NCBI RefSeq assembly: GCF_038967635.1
Contig: NZ_CP152413.1
Location: 8,622,001 to 8,686,000, forward strand
Source of the DNA: Bradyrhizobium sp. B124
Lineage (GTDB): Bacteria; Pseudomonadota; Alphaproteobacteria; Rhizobiales; Xanthobacteraceae
Reading direction: 5' to 3'
Length of the DNA stretch: 64,000 bases
Shown here: positions 44,384-52,825 of the stretch, piece after piece
How the letters are laid out: every line of letters starts with the position of its first letter
Position numbering within the stretch: the stretch's first letter is position 1
Program-made: the position numbers and the translations under genes
The notes under the pieces: model-generated
Told to the model about the DNA's origin: nothing
The model's input: the letters and a program-made list of their open reading frames with translations, nothing else
Databases searched by the model: none

Positions 44384-45127
44384 ATGACAGCAACAGCCAG
44401 AACCATCACCCGCCCGACCACCAGCATTCCCGCCCGCGTTGACGCGCTCGACTGGGACCGGATCACGACCGACCTCGACGGACAGGGCTGCGCCGTCCTT
44501 GGCGGCCTGCTGACGCCAGAGGAATGCGATGCTGTCGCCGCGCTCTATCCCGACGACAGCCGGTTCCGCAGCCGGGTCGTGATGGGCCGCCACGGCTTCG
44601 GCCGCGGCGAGTACAAGTATTTCTCCTATCCGCTGCCGGACCTGATCGCGGAACTGCGGCCGGCGCTGTATGCGCGGCTGACCGCGACCGCCAATCGCTG
44701 GAACGAGACGATGGGGATCGAAATCAGCTATCCTCCGTCGCATGGGGCCTTCCTGAAGCGCTGCCATGATGCCGGGCAGACGCGGCCGACGCCGCTGCTG
44801 CTGCAATATGGCGAGAGCGATTACAATTGCCTGCACCAGGATCTCTATGGCGAGCACGTATTCCCGATCCAGGTCGCGATCCTGCTGTCGCAGCCGGGGC
44901 GCGATTTCACCGGCGGCGAGTTCGTGCTGACTGAGCAGCGGCCGCGGATGCAGTCGCGGCCCGAGGTGGTGCCGCTGACCAAGGGCGATGCGGTGGCCTT
45001 TGCCGTGCATCATCGTCCGGTGCAGGGGACGCGCGGTCCTTATCGTGTCAATCTGCGCCACGGCGTCAGCCGGATCAGGTCCGGCCATCGCCACACCGTT
45101 GGTGTGATCTTCCACGACGCAGAGTGA
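44384..45127 (+). CDS. 2-oxoglutarate/Fe(II) oxygenase next to alkB
   Basis: A 247-residue jelly-roll dioxygenase. The iron-binding HxD is His151/Asp153 in LHQDLYGEH and the distal His is His226 in NLRHGVS, with nearby Arg residues (221, 228) to bind 2-oxoglutarate. The N-terminal GGLLTPEECDAVAALY resembles prolyl-4-hydroxylase-like members. The ATG at 44384 lacks a strong ribosome site. The alkB start is 12 bp downstream. The pairing points to a role in nucleic-acid repair or modification, but the substrate is unknown. Confidence 0.85.
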   Translation: MTATARTITRPTTSIPARVDALDWDRITTDLDGQGCAVLGGLLTPEECDAVAALYPDDSRFRSRVVMGRHGFGRGEYKYFSYPLPDLIAELRPALYARLTATANRWNETMGIEISYPPSHGAFLKRCHDAGQTRPTPLLLQYGESDYNCLHQDLYGEHVFPIQVAILLSQPGRDFTGGEFVLTEQRPRMQSRPEVVPLTKGDAVAFAVHHRPVQGTRGPYRVNLRHGVSRIRSGHRHTVGVIFHDAE

Positions 45128-45139
45128 GTGTGCAGAGGC

Positions 45140-45793
45140 GTGGCTGCTGATCTGTTCGAGACCATTGGCGATGCGCGGCCGCCGCGCGAAGTTATCGCGG
45201 ACGGCGCGGTGCTGTTGCGCGGCTTTGTCCGGCCGTTCGAGGCCGAGCTGATCCCGGCCTTGCGTGTGATCGTCAAGCAGGCGCCGTTCCGGCATCTGAT
45301 CACGCCGGGCGGCCACCGGATGTCGGTCGCGATGACCAATTGCGGCAGCGTCGGCTGGGTCTCCGATCCCAATGGCTATCGCTATGATCCGATCGATCCG
45401 GACTCCGGACAGCCCTGGCCTGAAATGCCGGAGGTGTTGCGCGGGCTCGCCGCCGAGGCCGCGGCTGCGGCTGGCTTCAACGGCTTCGCGCCGGAGGCCT
45501 GCCTGATCAACCGCTATGTGCCCGGTGCAAAACTGTCGCTGCACCAGGACAAGGACGAGCTCGACTACGGCGCACCGATCGTCTCGATCTCGCTCGGGCT
45601 GCCGGCGGTCTTCCTGTTCGGCGGGCTGAAGCGCAGCGATACGCCGCGCCGCTATCGGCTCGAACATGGCGACGTTGCGGTGTGGGGCGGGCCGTCACGG
45701 CTATTTTATCACGGCGTCGCGGCGCTCGCTGATGGCGAGCACAGCGTGCTCGGCCGGCAGCGCATCAATTTGACCTTCCGCAAGGTGCGTTGA
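45140..45793 (+). CDS. alkB: Alpha-ketoglutarate-dependent DNA repair dioxygenase AlkB
   Basis: A 217-residue oxidative demethylase that removes N1-methyladenine and N3-methylcytosine from DNA. Against E. coli AlkB every key residue is present with a constant shift of four: His135, Asp137 and His191 (iron), Arg208 and Arg214 (2-oxoglutarate), in SLHQDKDE, LFYHG and RQRINLTFR. TPGGHRMSVAMTNCG and CLINRYVPGAKLSLHQDKDE match closely. The GTG at 45140 gives MAADLFE like the E. coli MLDLFAD; a GTG four codons upstream is possible. No ada-type regulator is in the window. Confidence 0.96.
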   Translation: MAADLFETIGDARPPREVIADGAVLLRGFVRPFEAELIPALRVIVKQAPFRHLITPGGHRMSVAMTNCGSVGWVSDPNGYRYDPIDPDSGQPWPEMPEVLRGLAAEAAAAAGFNGFAPEACLINRYVPGAKLSLHQDKDELDYGAPIVSISLGLPAVFLFGGLKRSDTPRRYRLEHGDVAVWGGPSRLFYHGVAALADGEHSVLGRQRINLTFRKVR

Positions 45794-45836
45794 CGCCCCC
45801 CTCCCGCAAATGGGGGAGCTGGTCTAAACTCGGGCC

Positions 45837-47051
45837 ATGACCACCAAGGCCGACCGCGCGGTCAACCGCACCGGCGTCTATCTCGCCGTGCTGCAGCTCG
45901 TGTTCACGCTGGGCTGGACCACCTACCTGATCTATCTGCCGAAGCTGTGCGCCGATGTCGGCATCGCGCCGTCGACCGTCATCCTGATCCTGATGATGGA
46001 CCAGGGCATCTTCACGGTCACCGACACCGCGATGGGCATGGCCGCCGACAGGATTGCGAGCCTCGTCGGCCGGCTCGGCGTGTTCGTCGGCGTTCTCGCC
46101 GCGATCTCCTGCGCCGCCTTCGTCGCGCTGCCCTATGTGGCCGGCACCGGGCCGGGCGCGAAATTGTGGCTCATCGTGCTGATCGTAATCTGGTCGGTCA
46201 CATCGTCGGCCTTGCGCGCGCCGCCACTGACGCTGCTCGGCAAGTATCGCGCGCAACCCTCCGTCCCGTTCCTCGCCGCGCTGGCGATGCTGGGCTACGG
46301 CATCGCGGGTGCGGTCTCGCCCTATCTCGGCGTTGTGCTGCGCGATCATGATGCGCGGCTGCCGTTCGTGCTGTCCGGCGCCGTGCTGCTGCTGACCGCG
46401 CTCGCGTTCTCAGGGATTGAGCGCCGCGTCGCCGAGGAGGTTCAGCCGGAGCGGCTCGCGCCACCGGCCAAGCGGCTCGGGGCGGTGCCGATGTTCCTGA
46501 TCGGATCGATGGTGCTGCTCTCGCTCGGCTATCAGCTGCATTTCAACATCAACAGCGCGCCGTTCTATTTGCGCTTTGCCAAGTCAGACGACCTGCAGTG
46601 GCTGATGCCGGTGTTCTGGATCGGCTTCAACATCGCGATGTTTCCGGCGAGCATCGTCGTCAAGCATCGCGGCGGCCTGATCGTGATGGGCGCGGCGGGA
46701 CTGCTCGGCGCATTCGCTGTCATCGCCGCGGAGATCGCCGGCAGTCTCAATGTCCTGATCGTGGCGCAGTTCATGGCGGGAGCGGCCTGGGGCTGCATGC
46801 TGATGAGCGCGGTGTCCGCGGCGCTTGCGATCGGCGAGGCCGGCGCGGAAGGCAAGGTGACGGGACTGGTGTTCTCGGCGCTGGCGCTTGCTACCTTTGC
46901 GCGGATGGCGGCGGTCGCCGGCGGCTTGCAGAAGATGCCGGACTATGCGCCGCTGGTGCATTGGGCGCCGGTCGCCTGCTGGTCAGTCGCCGGCGCCGGC
47001 CTGCTCGTGATCGCCGCGTCGCGATTGCAGCGCGGCGTGAAGAGCGCTTAG
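45837..47051 (+). CDS. MFS transporter
   Basis: A 404-residue major facilitator with about 12 membrane segments and a central cytoplasmic loop near residues 185-220. Start ATG at 45837, 43 bp after alkB, with a GGGGGAG-containing inverted repeat between. Its TAG stop overlaps the TAA stop of the facing ThDP gene by four bases, an unusually tight tail-to-tail junction. The substrate is unknown. It could serve the aromatic pathway to its right, but it is on the opposite strand. Confidence 0.88.
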   Translation: MTTKADRAVNRTGVYLAVLQLVFTLGWTTYLIYLPKLCADVGIAPSTVILILMMDQGIFTVTDTAMGMAADRIASLVGRLGVFVGVLAAISCAAFVALPYVAGTGPGAKLWLIVLIVIWSVTSSALRAPPLTLLGKYRAQPSVPFLAALAMLGYGIAGAVSPYLGVVLRDHDARLPFVLSGAVLLLTALAFSGIERRVAEEVQPERLAPPAKRLGAVPMFLIGSMVLLSLGYQLHFNINSAPFYLRFAKSDDLQWLMPVFWIGFNIAMFPASIVVKHRGGLIVMGAAGLLGAFAVIAAEIAGSLNVLIVAQFMAGAAWGCMLMSAVSAALAIGEAGAEGKVTGLVFSALALATFARMAAVAGGLQKMPDYAPLVHWAPVACWSVAGAGLLVIAASRLQRGVKSA

Positions 47052-48676
47052 TTGTTCCTCGCCGGATGGATGAACGCCCAGGGCGAGACTTCCGAATCCG
47101 TCGGCACTTCAACCGAGATCACGTAGGGGCCGCCGTCGGCCAGCGCCTTCTCCAGCACGGGGCGGAAGTGATCGGGCGAGGTGACGCGCGCGGCGCCGAC
47201 GCCGAAGGACTCCGCAAGCTTGACGAAATCGGGGTTGACCAGGTCGGAGGCAACGACACGACCGTCGAAGCGCTCGCGCTGGTCGCGGCGGACATTGCCA
47301 TAGGCGTTGTTGTTGAACACCAGCGTCACCACGCCGATCTTGAACTGCACGGCGGTGGCGAGCTCCTGCACGCCGAACATGAAGCCGCCGTCGCCGGTGA
47401 TCGCGACGACAGGCTTGTTGGGGTTGGCGACCTTGGCGCCGAGCGCGGTCGGGAAGCCCGAGCCAAGCGTGCCCTGATAGCCCGAGGTGACGAAGGTGCG
47501 CGGTTCGTAGATCGGAAAGCCGTACCAGGAGGCAAAGCCGACTTGCGATAGCTCGTCGGTGACGATGGCGTTTGCCGGCAACACCTCGCGCAGGATCTTC
47601 AGGTAGGCCATCTGCGGCTGGATGCGCTGGATCTCCTGCTCGGCGGCCGCGGTCGCCTCGCGGATCGCGGCGCGGCGGCCCGAGGTCTTGCTGTAGCCGG
47701 CCTTGCGCACGGCGGCGATGAGATCGGCGGTCGCGGCTCTGGCGTCCGCGATCACGCCGGCGTCGGCCGGCCAGCGGCGCAGCTCGACCGGATCGATGTC
47801 GATGCGCACGCATTTCAGGCCGGCCGGCTGATAAGGCCAGCGCGACATCGTCGGCAGCTCCATGCGGGTGCCGATGCCGATCATCAGGTCGGTCTTCGGC
47901 CACAGCTTGTAGGCCGCGGCCATGGTGAGCCCGAGCTCGTGCGCGTTGGAGACGATGCCGCGGCCGCTGCGGAATGCGACCACCGGCGCGTCGATCATCT
48001 CGGCCAGCTCGAGGATCTCCTCGCGGGCCTCGATGGCGCCGCTGCCGACGAAGATCATCGGCGCTTTGCTGCCGGCGATCAGATCGGCGGCCGCCTTGAT
48101 GCGGTCCGGATCGGGTTGCGGCGCCGGCAACGGATCGAACGGATTGACGGGGGCGACCTGGGTGCGCTGAGTGAAGACATCCCACGGCATCTCCAGCGAC
48201 GCCGGGCCGCGCCGGCCCGACAGCATCTCCTGGAATGCGCGCGACACCATCGCGGGCGCGTTGTCAGGATATTCGATCCGGTCGGCCCATTTCACGAAGG
48301 TGCGCAGCGTCGCGAGCTGGTCCGGCATCTCGTGCAGATGGCCGCGGCCCTTGCCGAGAAATTGCGTCGGCACCTGGCCGGTCAGGCACAGCACCGGCTC
48401 GTTGCAGCCGAATGCGGTGAGCAGCGCCGCCGAAGCGTTGAGCACGCCAGGACCGGGCACGACGCTGAACACGCCGGGCTTGCCAGAGGAGCGGGCATAG
48501 CCGAACGCCATGTAGCCGCAGGCCTGTTCATGCCGGGCGCCGATCACCTTGAGCTGCGCCTGGTGGAAGGCATCGAACAGGCCGTAGATCTGCGCGCCGG
48601 GCAGGCCGAATACGGTGTCGACGCCGTGGGCGACGAGGCCGTTGACGATCGCTTCGCCGCCGGATGTTGAGGTCAT
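47048..48676 (-). CDS. ThDP-dependent enzyme, acetolactate synthase/decarboxylase family
   Basis: A 542-residue protein with the three domains of the acetohydroxyacid synthase/benzoylformate decarboxylase superfamily. The catalytic Glu50 sits in ARHEQACGYMAFG, the middle domain has PMIFVGSGAIEAREEI, and the ThDP-magnesium motif is GDGGFMFGVQELAT ending FNNNAYGN. The ATG at 48676 gives MTSTSGGEA. It starts 24 bp after the FAH gene and continues the hpa operon. No FAD-specific signature is clear. A carboligase or decarboxylase of a 2-oxo acid from this pathway is plausible; true acetolactate synthase for valine synthesis is unlikely, as no regulatory subunit gene is present. Confidence 0.82.
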   Translation of the reverse strand: MTSTSGGEAIVNGLVAHGVDTVFGLPGAQIYGLFDAFHQAQLKVIGARHEQACGYMAFGYARSSGKPGVFSVVPGPGVLNASAALLTAFGCNEPVLCLTGQVPTQFLGKGRGHLHEMPDQLATLRTFVKWADRIEYPDNAPAMVSRAFQEMLSGRRGPASLEMPWDVFTQRTQVAPVNPFDPLPAPQPDPDRIKAAADLIAGSKAPMIFVGSGAIEAREEILELAEMIDAPVVAFRSGRGIVSNAHELGLTMAAAYKLWPKTDLMIGIGTRMELPTMSRWPYQPAGLKCVRIDIDPVELRRWPADAGVIADARAATADLIAAVRKAGYSKTSGRRAAIREATAAAEQEIQRIQPQMAYLKILREVLPANAIVTDELSQVGFASWYGFPIYEPRTFVTSGYQGTLGSGFPTALGAKVANPNKPVVAITGDGGFMFGVQELATAVQFKIGVVTLVFNNNAYGNVRRDQRERFDGRVVASDLVNPDFVKLAESFGVGAARVTSPDHFRPVLEKALADGGPYVISVEVPTDSEVSPWAFIHPARNN

Positions 48677-48700
48677 GGCACTGTCCACTTGCTTGTGAGG

Positions 48701-49573
48701 TTAGGTGGCTTCGTCGACGACGCCGTTGCGCAGGATGCCGACGCCTTCGGCCTCGACCTCGACGACATCACCGGGCTTCAGATAGCGCGGCGGATCGAAC
48801 CGCGCACCTGCGCCGGTCGGGGTGCCCGTGACGATGATGTCGCCGGGAACCAGCGTCGTGAAGGTCGAGATGTAGTTGATGAGGTAGCGGAAGCCGAAGA
48901 TCAAGCGCGAGGTGCGGTCGTCCTGCCTGACTTCGCCGTTGACCCGCGTGGTCAGCCGGATATCGGCGATCTGCGCTTCACCGGTGTAAGGCACGATCCA
49001 CGGGCCGAGACTGCCGGTGGAATCGAAGTTCTTGCCCTGGGTGACGTTGAATTTGGCGTGGCGCACCCAGTCGCGGATGGTGCCTTCGTTGCAGAGCGTG
49101 ATCGCGGCGATGTGATCGAGCGCGGCGCTCTCGGCAATGTGCCGGCCGGCCTTGCCGATCACCAGCACCAGCTCGCCCTCATAGTCGAGCTGCGGCGAGA
49201 CGCGCGGCCGCACCACCGGCGTGTTGTGGCCGACGAAGGAGCGCGGCACCCGCAGGAACATGCTGGGATATTTCGGCGCGTCCGAGCCGTCCTTATACTC
49301 GGCATTGCGGTCCGGATAGTTGACGCCGATGCAGATGATCTTGTCCGGCGCCGGGATCGGCGGCTGCCAGGCAACTGCGTCCAGCGCGTGGTCGGGCGCG
49401 CGCTTGGCGGCGTCCTCCACGAGCCTGGTCAGTGCGCCGGCGGCGATCGCCTCACGCAGCGTCGGATAATCCCCGGCGAAGCGCGACGAGAGGTCGACGA
49501 TGCCGGTGTCGGTGACCGCGCCATACTGCGTGGCGCCGTTGACGGAATAGGTGGCGAGGCGAGGGGCTGACAT
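48701..49573 (-). CDS. hpaG: Fumarylacetoacetate hydrolase family protein, HpaG-like
   Basis: A 290-residue single FAH domain with metal ligands around LDYEGELVLVIGKAG and the usual IICIGVNYPDRNAEYK, GPWIVPYTGE and GDIIVTGTPTGAGA motifs. In homoprotocatechuate breakdown HpaG decarboxylates OPET and isomerises the product; the E. coli protein has two tandem FAH domains (about 430 residues) while this has one. Gene context rather than residues suggests the HpaG role; ureidoglycolate lyase-like or acylpyruvase activity is an alternative. The ATG at 49573 is used; a type A repeat lies upstream. Confidence 0.78.
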   Translation of the reverse strand: MSAPRLATYSVNGATQYGAVTDTGIVDLSSRFAGDYPTLREAIAAGALTRLVEDAAKRAPDHALDAVAWQPPIPAPDKIICIGVNYPDRNAEYKDGSDAPKYPSMFLRVPRSFVGHNTPVVRPRVSPQLDYEGELVLVIGKAGRHIAESAALDHIAAITLCNEGTIRDWVRHAKFNVTQGKNFDSTGSLGPWIVPYTGEAQIADIRLTTRVNGEVRQDDRTSRLIFGFRYLINYISTFTTLVPGDIIVTGTPTGAGARFDPPRYLKPGDVVEVEAEGVGILRNGVVDEAT

Positions 49574-49592
49574 TAGCAATCCATTTCTTGAT

Positions 49593-49727
49593 GTCGTCCC
49601 GGCGAAGGCCGGGACCCATACGCCGCGGCCATCGGAATGGGTACGCGGCTAGAGATTCTTTCGGCAACCCTATTCGGTGGTTATGGGTCCCGGCTCCGTG
49701 CGCAATCGCGCACTCGGCCGGGACGAC
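49593..49727. repeat. Two-hairpin mosaic repeat, type A copy 7
   Basis: Left hairpin GTCGTCCCGGC-GAAG-GCCGGGAC with CCATA, an unusual spacer without the GGCCCCAGC block, GTGGTTATGGGTCCCGGC and a right hairpin holding the inner stem GTGCGCAATCGCGCAC, end GGGACGAC. It lies inside the hpa operon, between hpaD and the FAH gene. Confidence 0.85.
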
Positions 49728-49753
49728 GTGGAGGGTGTTCGTTGTACTCGCGC

Positions 49754-50737
49754 TTAATCCGCAACCAGCACGTCGGCGACGAAGCGGGGCTCGCGCACCG
49801 CCTGGCCGGCGAAGGTCGAGCCTTCCTCGAACCAGGAGCGCGGCGCCGGTGCGCCCCACAGCGTCTGGCGGCGCGGATCGCGCAGCGACCAGCGCAGCGG
49901 CTCATGGTCGTGATCGCCGGTGAAATAGTCGCTGGTGTAGAGCTCAATGCGGTGGCCGTCGGGATCGCGGATGTAGAGGAAGAAGGCGTTCGAGATGCCG
50001 TGCCGGCCCGGGCCACGTTCGATGTTCGCGAGGAAGCCGGAGGAGGCCATCACGTCGCAGAGATGCACGATGTTCATCGCGGTCGGCACCCAATAGGCGA
50101 TGTGGTGCAGGCGCGGGCCACGGCCGTTGGTGATGGCGAAGTCATGGACATTGCCCTTGCGGTGCATCCAGGCGGCCGCGATGCGGCCGTTAGCGCCGTC
50201 CTCCTCGGCATATTCGGTGAGGCGGAAGCCGAGCCGGGCGTAGAAGTCGACAGTGTTCTGCACCTCGGCGGCGAACACGTTGAAATGGTCGAGCCGCTGC
50301 GGATGGCAGCCCTTGTAGAGATCGTAACGCCGCAAGAGATGCGGGCGCTTCTCCATCGTGGCGTAGAGCTCAATCTGGAAGCCGAACGGATCGGTGAATT
50401 GCAGCGTGCGGCCCTGGAACGGCTGGTCGACGAAGGCATAGGCAATGCCGTTCTCGGAGAAGAACGACGCCGCCTTGTCGAGATCGCCGTCGTTGCCGAC
50501 CTTGAAGCCGAGGCGGTTGCAGGCGGCCTTCGCTGCTTTGCGCAGCACCACCGAGTGATGCTGGTGCTCCTCGCTGGCACGCAGATACACCGAATTGTCG
50601 TCGCGGTCCTCGATATGGAGGCCGACGGTCTTCTCGTAGAAGGTGGCGCTCTTCTCCAAATCCGTGACGTCGAGCACGGCATGGCTGCAGCGGATGATAT
50701 TGAACGGCGGATCGAAGACGTGGGTTGGAACGGGCAT
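49754..50737 (-). CDS. hpaD: 3,4-dihydroxyphenylacetate 2,3-dioxygenase
   Basis: A 327-residue type I extradiol dioxygenase with two VOC-fold domains. It opens the ring of homoprotocatechuate next to its hydroxyls. Iron ligands are His151 (RLDHFNVF), one of His211/His212 (LHHIAYW) and Glu265 (HRIELYTSD). Later segments GRHGISNAFFLYIRDPDGH and DHEPLRWSLRDPRRQTLWG match the homoprotocatechuate dioxygenase subgroup. The ATG at 50737 gives MPVPTHVFDPPFN with AGGGAA upstream. Operon position between hpaE and the FAH gene agrees. Confidence 0.92.
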   Translation of the reverse strand: MPVPTHVFDPPFNIIRCSHAVLDVTDLEKSATFYEKTVGLHIEDRDDNSVYLRASEEHQHHSVVLRKAAKAACNRLGFKVGNDGDLDKAASFFSENGIAYAFVDQPFQGRTLQFTDPFGFQIELYATMEKRPHLLRRYDLYKGCHPQRLDHFNVFAAEVQNTVDFYARLGFRLTEYAEEDGANGRIAAAWMHRKGNVHDFAITNGRGPRLHHIAYWVPTAMNIVHLCDVMASSGFLANIERGPGRHGISNAFFLYIRDPDGHRIELYTSDYFTGDHDHEPLRWSLRDPRRQTLWGAPAPRSWFEEGSTFAGQAVREPRFVADVLVAD

Positions 50738-50760
50738 GGCGTGTTTCCCTCAATTTGGCT

Positions 50761-50860
50761 CGTCATTCCGGGATGCGCCTCTTGGCGCAGGCCCGGAATC
50801 CATACTCACGATCGTGGTTATGGATTCCGGGCTCGCCGCTACGCGTCGCCCCGGAATGAC
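50761..50860. repeat. Palindromic intergenic repeat, type B copy 3
   Basis: CGTCATTCCGGGATGCGCC at the left, CGCCCCGGAATGAC at the right, with the same central ACGATCGT as copy 1. It is inserted between hpaE and hpaD inside the operon. Confidence 0.85.
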
Positions 50861-50868
50861 AGTGCTGA

Positions 50869-52413
50869 CTAGACTCCCAGTTTCTGAATCTTGTGCGTCC
50901 CGCGCGCGAGCGAGACGTGCTTGGTTTCCATGTAGAAGTCGAACGAGTAGTCGCCGCCGTCGCGGCCGATGCCGGACGCTTTCATGCCGCCGAACGGGGT
51001 CGGCAGATGGCGGACGTTTTCCGAGTTGAGCCAGATCATGCCGGCTTCGAGCGCGTCCGCGACGCGCAGCGCGCGGCCCACGTCGCCGGTCCAGACATAG
51101 CCGGCAAGGCCGTACTGCACGCCGTTGGCGATCTCGATGGCGTCAGCCTCGTCACGGAACGGGATCACGGTCAGGAACGGACCGAACACCTCCTGCTGGG
51201 CCACGCGCATTGTCGCGTTGGCGCCGGTGACGAGGGTTGGCTGCACATAGTGCCCGCCGCCGGGACCGTCATGCGGCTTGCCGCCGACCGCAATCGTCGC
51301 GCCGTCCTGCTTGGCGACGTCGAAATAGCTGCAGACCTTGGCGAAGTGCCGTTCGTGGATCAACGGCCCGATCTCGGTCGCCGGATCGAGGGGGTGACCG
51401 ACCTTGAGTGCCTTCACGCGCGCGGTCAGCTTCTCGATGAATTTCTCGGCGATGCTTTGTTGAACCAGCAGCCGGCTCGACGAGGTGCAGCGCTCGCCGT
51501 TGAGCGAGTAGATCATGAACACGACTGCATCGAGCGCGCGGTCGAGATCGGCATCGTCGAACACGATCACCGGGTTCTTGCCGCCGAGCTCGAAATGCAC
51601 CCGCTTCAGGGTCGGCGCACCCTGCGCCATGATCGCCGAGCCCGTCGTGCTCTCGCCGACGAAGCCGATCGCCTTGATCGCGGGGTGTTCGGTCAGCGCC
51701 TTGCCGGCGTCCTCGCCGAAGCCGTGCACAGTGTTGAACACGCCGTCGGGCAGACCGGCCTGTTTTGCGAGTTTGACCAGCAGATCGGCGGTCACCGGCG
51801 ACCATTCGGCCGGCTTGTGCACCACCGTGCAGCCCGCGGCGAGCGCCGGCGCGATCTTCCAGGTCGAGAGCATGAACGGCGTGTTCCACGGCGTGATCAC
51901 GCCGACCGGGCCGATCGGCACGCGGGTCGAGATATTCCAGTGCTCGTCCGAGGGCGTGTTGAGGCCGTCGCGGGCCTCACCGCATTTGTCGGCGAAGAAG
52001 CGGAAATTCTCGGCAGCGCGGATCGCGGCCTTGGCCATGAAGCGGTGTGCCTGGCCGGTGTCGATGCATTCGAGCACGGCGATATCGTCGGCGCGTTCCA
52101 CGATCGCGTCAGCCACACGATGCAGCAGCTTGCGCCGTTGCGTCGCCGGCATGTCGCGCCAGGCCTTGAAGGCCTTCGACGCGGCGGTTGCGGCACGGTC
52201 GATGTCCTCGGCGTTGCCGCGCGCGACGGTCGCCAGCACCGTGCCGTCGACCGGCGATTTCGTCTCGAACGTCTGGCCGGAGGCCGCCGGCACGACCTTG
52301 CCGTCGATCACATGGCCGATGCCTTCGGCCTTCAATTTCGCAAGCAGTGGCCCGGCGCGATCGCGGTTGGCCTGGAACACGTCGGCCGACGATTTCGGGG
52401 TGGCTTTATCCAT
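50869..52413 (-). CDS. hpaE: 5-carboxymethyl-2-hydroxymuconate semialdehyde dehydrogenase
   Basis: A 514-residue NAD-dependent aldehyde dehydrogenase oxidising the ring-cleavage product of HpaD. Catalytic residues: Asn177 in TPWNTPF, Glu275 in FELGGKNP and nucleophile Cys309 in NGERCTSSSR. The C-terminal LPTPFGGMKASGIGRDGGDYSFDFY-like block is characteristic. The ATG at 52413 overlaps the hpaF stop by eight bases. An N-terminal extension of about 20 residues (ATPKSSADVFQANRDR) precedes the domain. Confidence 0.94.
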   Translation of the reverse strand: MDKATPKSSADVFQANRDRAGPLLAKLKAEGIGHVIDGKVVPAASGQTFETKSPVDGTVLATVARGNAEDIDRAATAASKAFKAWRDMPATQRRKLLHRVADAIVERADDIAVLECIDTGQAHRFMAKAAIRAAENFRFFADKCGEARDGLNTPSDEHWNISTRVPIGPVGVITPWNTPFMLSTWKIAPALAAGCTVVHKPAEWSPVTADLLVKLAKQAGLPDGVFNTVHGFGEDAGKALTEHPAIKAIGFVGESTTGSAIMAQGAPTLKRVHFELGGKNPVIVFDDADLDRALDAVVFMIYSLNGERCTSSSRLLVQQSIAEKFIEKLTARVKALKVGHPLDPATEIGPLIHERHFAKVCSYFDVAKQDGATIAVGGKPHDGPGGGHYVQPTLVTGANATMRVAQQEVFGPFLTVIPFRDEADAIEIANGVQYGLAGYVWTGDVGRALRVADALEAGMIWLNSENVRHLPTPFGGMKASGIGRDGGDYSFDFYMETKHVSLARGTHKIQKLGV

Positions 52414-52804
52414 TGACCGTCTCCACCTTCAGTGCGTCGTGGATGTTGTTGCGTTTCCAGCTCGTTTCCTTGTCGTTGATCTGCATGTCGAACGACAGAG
52501 CGAACTTGCTGTTGGCGAATACCGGATCGAGATGGGCCGACAGCGCCTTGAAGATGTGCTCGCCGGCCTTCTTGCGCGCGGTGAGGTCGCGGCCTTCGCC
52601 CAGCCGCAGCACCATGTCGAGGAAGCCGTAATTCTTGCGGCCGTCGGCGATCGCGTAGTGCTCGCATCTGATGGCGCGCACGCGGATGCCGCCGAGCGGG
52701 AAGATGCCGGTCTCGACCGCGGCCTTCCGGACCAGTTCGACCGTCGCGCCCATGTCGACGAGGCCGTCGAGATTGGCGGAGTATTCAAGCGTGAAATGCG
52801 GCAT
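52406..52804 (-). CDS. hpaF: 5-carboxymethyl-2-hydroxymuconate delta-isomerase
   Basis: A 132-residue tautomerase-superfamily enzyme with the catalytic proline directly after Met (MPHFTLEYSANL), which becomes the N-terminal base after Met removal. GGIRVRAIRCEHYAIADG and HLDPVFANSKFALSFDM match the HpcD/HpaF family. It isomerises carboxymethyl-hydroxymuconate to OPET. It is 21 bp after hpaH and overlaps hpaE. Confidence 0.93.
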   Translation of the reverse strand: MPHFTLEYSANLDGLVDMGATVELVRKAAVETGIFPLGGIRVRAIRCEHYAIADGRKNYGFLDMVLRLGEGRDLTARKKAGEHIFKALSAHLDPVFANSKFALSFDMQINDKETSWKRNNIHDALKVETVNG

Positions 52805-52825
52805 GCAGCTCTCCTGCTGAGTGCG

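Noticed and set aside
47048..48676. Biosynthetic acetolactate synthase (ilvB)
   Set aside because: No ilvN/ilvH partner or ilv genes nearby; position in the hpa operon argues for a catabolic role.
12794..50860. Repeats as a CRISPR array
   Set aside because: The copies are palindromic, 50-170 bp long and kilobases apart, with no regular spacers and no cas genes.
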